Assembly (NCBI GenBank): GCA_947683625.1
Contig: CANTUR010000045.1
Coordinates: 62,001-126,000 of the forward strand
Direction: 5' to 3'
DNA from: Mallotus nudiflorus
Lineage: Eukaryota; Streptophyta; Magnoliopsida; Malpighiales; Euphorbiaceae
Length of the DNA stretch: 64,000 bases
Positions 60,618-64,000 of the stretch are shown in pieces; position 1 is the stretch's first letter, and every line of letters starts with the position of its first letter. A program made the position numbers and the translations under genes. Below the pieces are notes generated by a model. That model had not been told where the DNA came from. It searched no databases and saw only the letters and a list, made by a program, of their open reading frames with translations.

Positions 60618-61991
60618 ATGAGGAGGCGAGCGCGTGTCGCTCCACCGGTCGTTGAGGCCGAGGATGATGAGTCTTTTCAGGACGAGGTTTTACCTCCTGA
60701 GCAGCCAGTTAGACGTAGAGGTCGTGGCAGGGGTAGACCTCGAGGAGCGACAGGTCGCCGTAGGCAGAGAGAGTTACAGGACGAGGAGCCTGTTGAGCCT
60801 GAGTTTGATGTTCCTGTTCCTCCAGTTGTTCAGCCTGTTCAGCCTGCCTATCAGCAGGGTATGTCTGACCCTGAGGCAGCTTTGTTCTATGCCAGAGTTG
60901 GCAGAATTGTTTTTGATGGTACTTCTGATCCTTTAGATTTTCTGCATGTGATTGAGACTAGGACTCGGACTGCTCATACCGAGTACCAGAGGATCATGAT
61001 TGTTGAGTTGTCTGTTGAGGGACCAGCCTTGGATTGGTTTATTCAGATGATCCAGCCTTATATGATGACGATGACATGGGCTCAGTTTCGAGAGTGATTT
61101 ATGAGGAGATTTTGTCCAGAGCCTCTTCGTTTGAGCTATCGTCTTCGTCTGACTAGTATTTCTCGTGGAGATCGATCAGTAGAGGAGTATACCCGAGAGT
61201 TCCTTCGTCTGGGTAGATATGCTGAGGATCTGATGCGAGATCAGTATTTTGCTGTTACTACCTATGTTACTGGTTTGGGTTCAGCTTTTGCTGGTATGCC
61301 TACAGCAGGTCTTACTCTCGAGTCTGTGATTGAGCTAGCTAAGGAGATTGAGCTGAGATTAGTTAGGCAGGGAGCGATGCCTGATTATTACCAGTTGGGA
61401 GTTCAGTCGAGTGGATTGCAGGCTACTCCGTATTCGAGTTTTCATGTTGGTTCGAGTAGTCAGCAGCGAGGTTCGACTCAGCAGAGTCAGAGACAGCAGC
61501 AGCGAGTGCATCGGAGCAGTAGACATGGTCGTGGAGGTCAGCGTAGATCGTTCAGATTTGGGTCAGGTGCTTCGAGCAGCAGCAGTGGTCGTAGTTCTGG
61601 ATCAGCGGCCAGTGTTTGTCAGACTTGTGGTAGAGTCCATCAGGGACCGTGTTATCTGACACCGTTGACATGCTTCAGATGCGGGCAGACAGGACATTTT
61701 GCCAGATCGTGTCCTTATCCCGGATATCAGCAGCAGCAGATTCCACGATTTCCACAGCAGTCGATTGCTAGTGCAGCACCCGTGCCATTTCAGTTGCCAC
61801 CAGCTCAGCATCAGAGTTCTACTCAGTTTGTTCCACAGCAGAGTCATGGTAGAGGTACTAGAGGAGGTGCCAGAGGCGTTGGCCAGGCTTCTACCAGTCA
61901 GCAGGGAGGTCGAGGTCAGGCCAGAGTTTTTCATCTGACTCAGCAGGATGCTCAGGCATCTAATGCAGTCGTGGCAGGTATTCTTTCTGTT
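60618..61991 (+). pseudogene. Gag of the Tekay/Del-like element (one in-frame stop)
   Basis: The capsid/nucleocapsid precursor starts MRRRARVAPPVVEAEDDESF after a leader. The N-terminus has the basic RRRGRGRGRPRGATGRRR, which resembles an AT-hook. The capsid core follows: FYARVGRIVFDGTSDPLDFL, then a TGA at 61098-61100, then RRFCPEPLRLSYRLRLTSIS, VEEYTREFLRLGRYAEDLM and GLTLESVIELAKEIELRLVR. A Ser/Gln-rich stretch precedes CQTCGRVHQGPC and the CCHC knuckle CFRCGQTGHFARSCP (about 61674-61718). All lie in the same frame as the protease and RT, so gag and pol form one polyprotein. The end of gag is set by similarity, not by a stop. Confidence 0.9.
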
Positions 61992-62500
61992 TGTTACCTG
62001 GATGCTTTGGTTTTGTTTGATCCGGGTGCCACGCATTCGTTTGTTTCTCCTGTTTTTGCTTCTAAATCTTGTTGGCAAGCTTCGAGGATGGCTTTTCCTT
62101 TGTCTGTTGCCACTCCTCTGAGTGATTCTTTGGACACCGATATTGTTCTTTCTGGTTGTCCAGTTCTCGTGGGAGATAGAGAATTACCCGCTGATTTGAT
62201 TTTGTTGGATGTGATGGAGTTTGATGTTATTTTGGGAATGGATTGGTTGTCTCAGCACTTTGCCGTGGTTGATTGCAGGAATAAGGAGGTGATTTTCAGA
62301 ATTCCTGGTGAAGTAGAATTTAAGTTTGTTGGTGACAGGAGTTCAGCACCTCAGAATCTTATTTCTGTTATTGCAGCTAGGAAGTTGTTGAGGAAAGGTT
62401 GTCAGGGGTTTTTGGCATTGGTTAGGGATACGTCAGTGGAGAAGTTGTCACTCACAGATGTTCCTGTTGCTTGTGAGTTTCCTGATGTTTTTCCCGAGGA
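61992..62500 (+). pseudogene. Aspartic protease of the Tekay/Del-like element
   Basis: It continues the gag frame. The catalytic motif reads LVLFDPGATHSFVSPVFASK. Most relatives have D-S-G, so the middle residue is proline here and activity is doubtful. Downstream are FPLSVATPLSD, LPADLILLDVMEFDVILGMD and WLSQHFAVVDCRNKEVIF, the second conserved part (ILGMDWL) of Ty3/gypsy protease. No stop lies within the domain. Confidence 0.88.
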
Positions 62501-63376
62501 GTTACCAGGTTTACCACCTCATAGAGAGATTGAGTTCTGTATAGATGTGGTTCCAGGTATTACTCCTATATCTTTGCCACCCTATCGTATGGCTCCTGCA
62601 GAGTTGAGAGAGTTGAAGGAGCAGTTGCAAGAGTTGTTGGAGAAGGGTTTTATCAGACCTAGTGTTTCTCCTTGGGGTGCACCAGTCTTGTTTGTGAAGA
62701 AGAAGGATGGTACCCTGAGACTGTGCATTGACTACAGAGAGCTTAATAAGGTGACAGTGAAGAACAAGTATCCTCTCCCGAGGATAGATGATTTATTTGA
62801 TCAGCTACAGGGTGCACAGTTCTTTTCTAAGGTTGACTTGAGGTCGGGTTATCATTAGTTGCGGATCAGTGAAGCTGATATTCCTAAGACAGCTTTCCGC
62901 ACTAGATATGGCCATTATGAGTTTCTGGTGATGTCTTTTGGTTTGACTAATGCACCAGCAGCTTTTATGGACCTGATGAACAGAGTATTCCGACCGTATG
63001 TGGATCAGTTTGTGGTAGTCTTCATTGATGATATACTGGTATATTCGAGGAGTATGGAAGAGTATGTATATCACTTGAGGATTGTACTACAGACACTGAG
63101 AGATCATCAGCTTTATGCTAAATTCTCGAAGTGTGATTTCTGGATGGAGAGTGTTTCTTTTCTTGACACGTAGTGTCTAAAGAAGGTATTCAGGTTGATC
63201 CACAGAAGGTTGAAGCAGTATCTGAGTGGCCTAGACCTACTTCAGTTACTGAGATTCGGAGTTTTCTGGGTTTAGCCGGGTATTATAGGCAGTTTGTGCA
63301 GGATTTTTCCAGGATAGCAGCCCCTATGACTTGCTTGACTCAGAAGAATGTTAGATTCGAGTGGTCAGAAGCTTGA
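62501..63376 (+). pseudogene. Reverse transcriptase of the Tekay/Del-like element
   Basis: The RT frame follows the protease. Motifs in order: PPYRMAPAELRELKEQLQEL, GFIRPSVSPWGAPVLFVKKK, TLRLCIDYRELNKVTVKNKY, FFSKVDLRSGYH, a TAG at 62856-62858 (relatives have glutamine), RTRYGHYEFLVMSFGLTNAP, the catalytic FVVVFIDDILVYS and KFSKCDFWMESVSFL. A one-base loss near 63160-63167 shifts the frame. It resumes VSKEGIQVDPQKVEAVSEWP and SFLGLAGYYRQFVQDFSRIA, and a TGA stands at 63374-63376. Fingers, palm and thumb are all recognisable, and four lesions separate them from a working gene. Confidence 0.92.
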
Positions 63377-64000
63377 GAGAATAGTTTTCAGTTGTTGAAG
63401 GAGAAGTTGACCACAGCGCCAGTATTAGCTTTGCCTAATAGTGTGGATAAGTTCACAGTTTACTGTGATGCCTCTAGAATTGGTCTTGGTTGTGTGTTGA
63501 TGCAGAATGGAAGGGTGATAGCCTATGCTTCGAGGCAGTTGAAGAAGCATGAGCAGAACTATCCCACACATGATCTAGAGATGGCTGCAGTGATCTTTGC
63601 TTTGAAGATTTGGAGACATTATTTGTACGGGGTGACTTGTGAGATATTTACTGATCACAAGAGCCTTAAGTACATTTTCCAGCAGCGAGATTTGAATCTG
63701 AGGCAGAGAAGATGGTTGGAACTGTTGAAGGATTATGATTGCGAGATTCTTTACCATCCGGGTAAAGCTAATGTGGTAGCAGATGCCTTGAGTAGGAAGT
63801 CCTCAGGTAGTCTTGCTCACATCAGTGTTGAGAGGAGACCATTGATCCAGGAGTTGCATCTGATGGTGGATCAAGGTCTGATGATGAAGATCAGTAGATC
63901 AGGTGGACTGTTAGCTCAGTTTAAAGTACGATCTGTATTGAGGGATAGGATTAAAGCAGCTCAGAGCCGAGATCCTATTCTGGAAGAGCTTGCAGAGAAT
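63377..64000 (+). pseudogene. RNase H of the Tekay/Del-like element, cut by the window end
   Basis: Open from 63377 to the last base in the frame set by the post-shift RT. RNase H blocks: VYCDASRIGLGCVLMQNGRV, IAYASRQLKKHEQNYPTHDL, EMAAVIFALKIWRHYLYG, CEIFTDHKSLKYIFQQRDLN and YHPGKANVVADALSRK. The four acidic catalytic positions (CDA, LEM, TDH, ADAL) are present. After that a linker to integrase begins (GGLLAQFKVRSVLRDRIKAA). No stop in the visible part, but the polyprotein upstream is broken. Confidence 0.92.

Larger units (their letters stand above)
58557..64000 (+). mobile_element. Tekay/Del-like Ty3/gypsy retrotransposon (5' LTR, PBS, gag, part of pol)
   Basis: The element enters at 58557 behind aattc (58552-58556, presumed TSD; the right copy is outside). 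It has a 5' LTR (58557-60403), a PBS, and gag-protease-RT-RNase H in the usual Ty3/gypsy order. The window ends before integrase, chromodomain and 3' LTR. Long LTRs (over 3 kb in the sister copies), the initiator-Met PBS and the FIDDILVYS-type RT suggest a chromovirus of the Tekay/Del group. The assignment is inference, since the chromodomain is not in view. It is the only one of eight related LTR copies here that still has an internal region. Confidence 0.9.

Noticed and set aside
61602..62078. 158-codon - strand ORF over gag
   Set aside because: Antisense shadow of the Gln/Ser-rich gag-protease region.

Overview
The window looks like a repeat-rich, AT-rich chromosomal segment of a flowering plant, probably a eudicot (inference). 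The reasons are one spliced nuclear gene with GT-AG introns, plant-type Ty3/gypsy retrotransposons of two lineages, long (TA)n microsatellites and no bacterial-style gene packing. I see only one host protein gene. It is a six-coding-exon VPS20/CHMP6 (ESCRT-III) gene on the + strand, coding 43004-48985, with a probable 5' leader from about 41640. Its exons join in frame to a 225-residue protein starting MGNIFVKK.

Positions 1-33719 are a nest of retrotransposons that can be unpacked from target-site duplications (TSDs). The outermost layer is an LTR of a Tekay/Del-like Ty3/gypsy family (1-2321 plus 33493-33719). It was split by a Tat-lineage Ty3/gypsy element on the - strand (2327-33487, TSD GACCC). 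That element has a 3' LTR at 2327-10988, a polypurine tract at 10989-11001, decayed integrase, RNase H, reverse transcriptase, protease and gag remains between about 23630 and 30350, a primer-binding site near 31218-31242, and a 5' LTR at 31243-33487. The Tat element was then hit by four Tekay-like LTRs that are now solo: 3130-6365 (TSD TTAAA), 7117-10260 (CTTAA), 12700-15874 (- strand, weak TSD) and 19041-22500 (GTTTA). Downstream of its pol, on the opposite (+) strand, the Tat element carries gene-like remains. One resembles a plant mobile domain and another is a PMD/DUF7745-like ORF. This host-like cargo is the most unusual content of the window.

Positions 33720-41640 are AT-rich and gene-free. 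They hold a hairpin MITE-like element (34571-34943), a 1.26-kb TG...CA element with TSD ATTAT (37394-38655) and a tandem duplication (about 39808-40287). The VPS20 gene follows. Two inverted copies of a repeat of about 127 bp lie in the introns on either side of its first coding exon.

Positions about 50600-64000 are again nested repeats: an unclassified repeat rich in small palindromes, split by two solo Tekay-like LTRs (51343-54575, TSD CTATG; 54716-57894 on -, TSD CTCTG/CTTTG). After it comes the start of a second copy of the 37.4-kb family (58264-58556), interrupted by a fairly young Tekay/Del-like element. That element has its 5' LTR at 58557-60403, an initiator-Met-type PBS at 60408-60419, and gag-pol from 60618 running off the window end. 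It has only three in-frame stops and one frameshift, but its LTR carries an internal deletion of about 1.3 kb. No tRNA, rRNA, CRISPR or bacterial-type element was seen.
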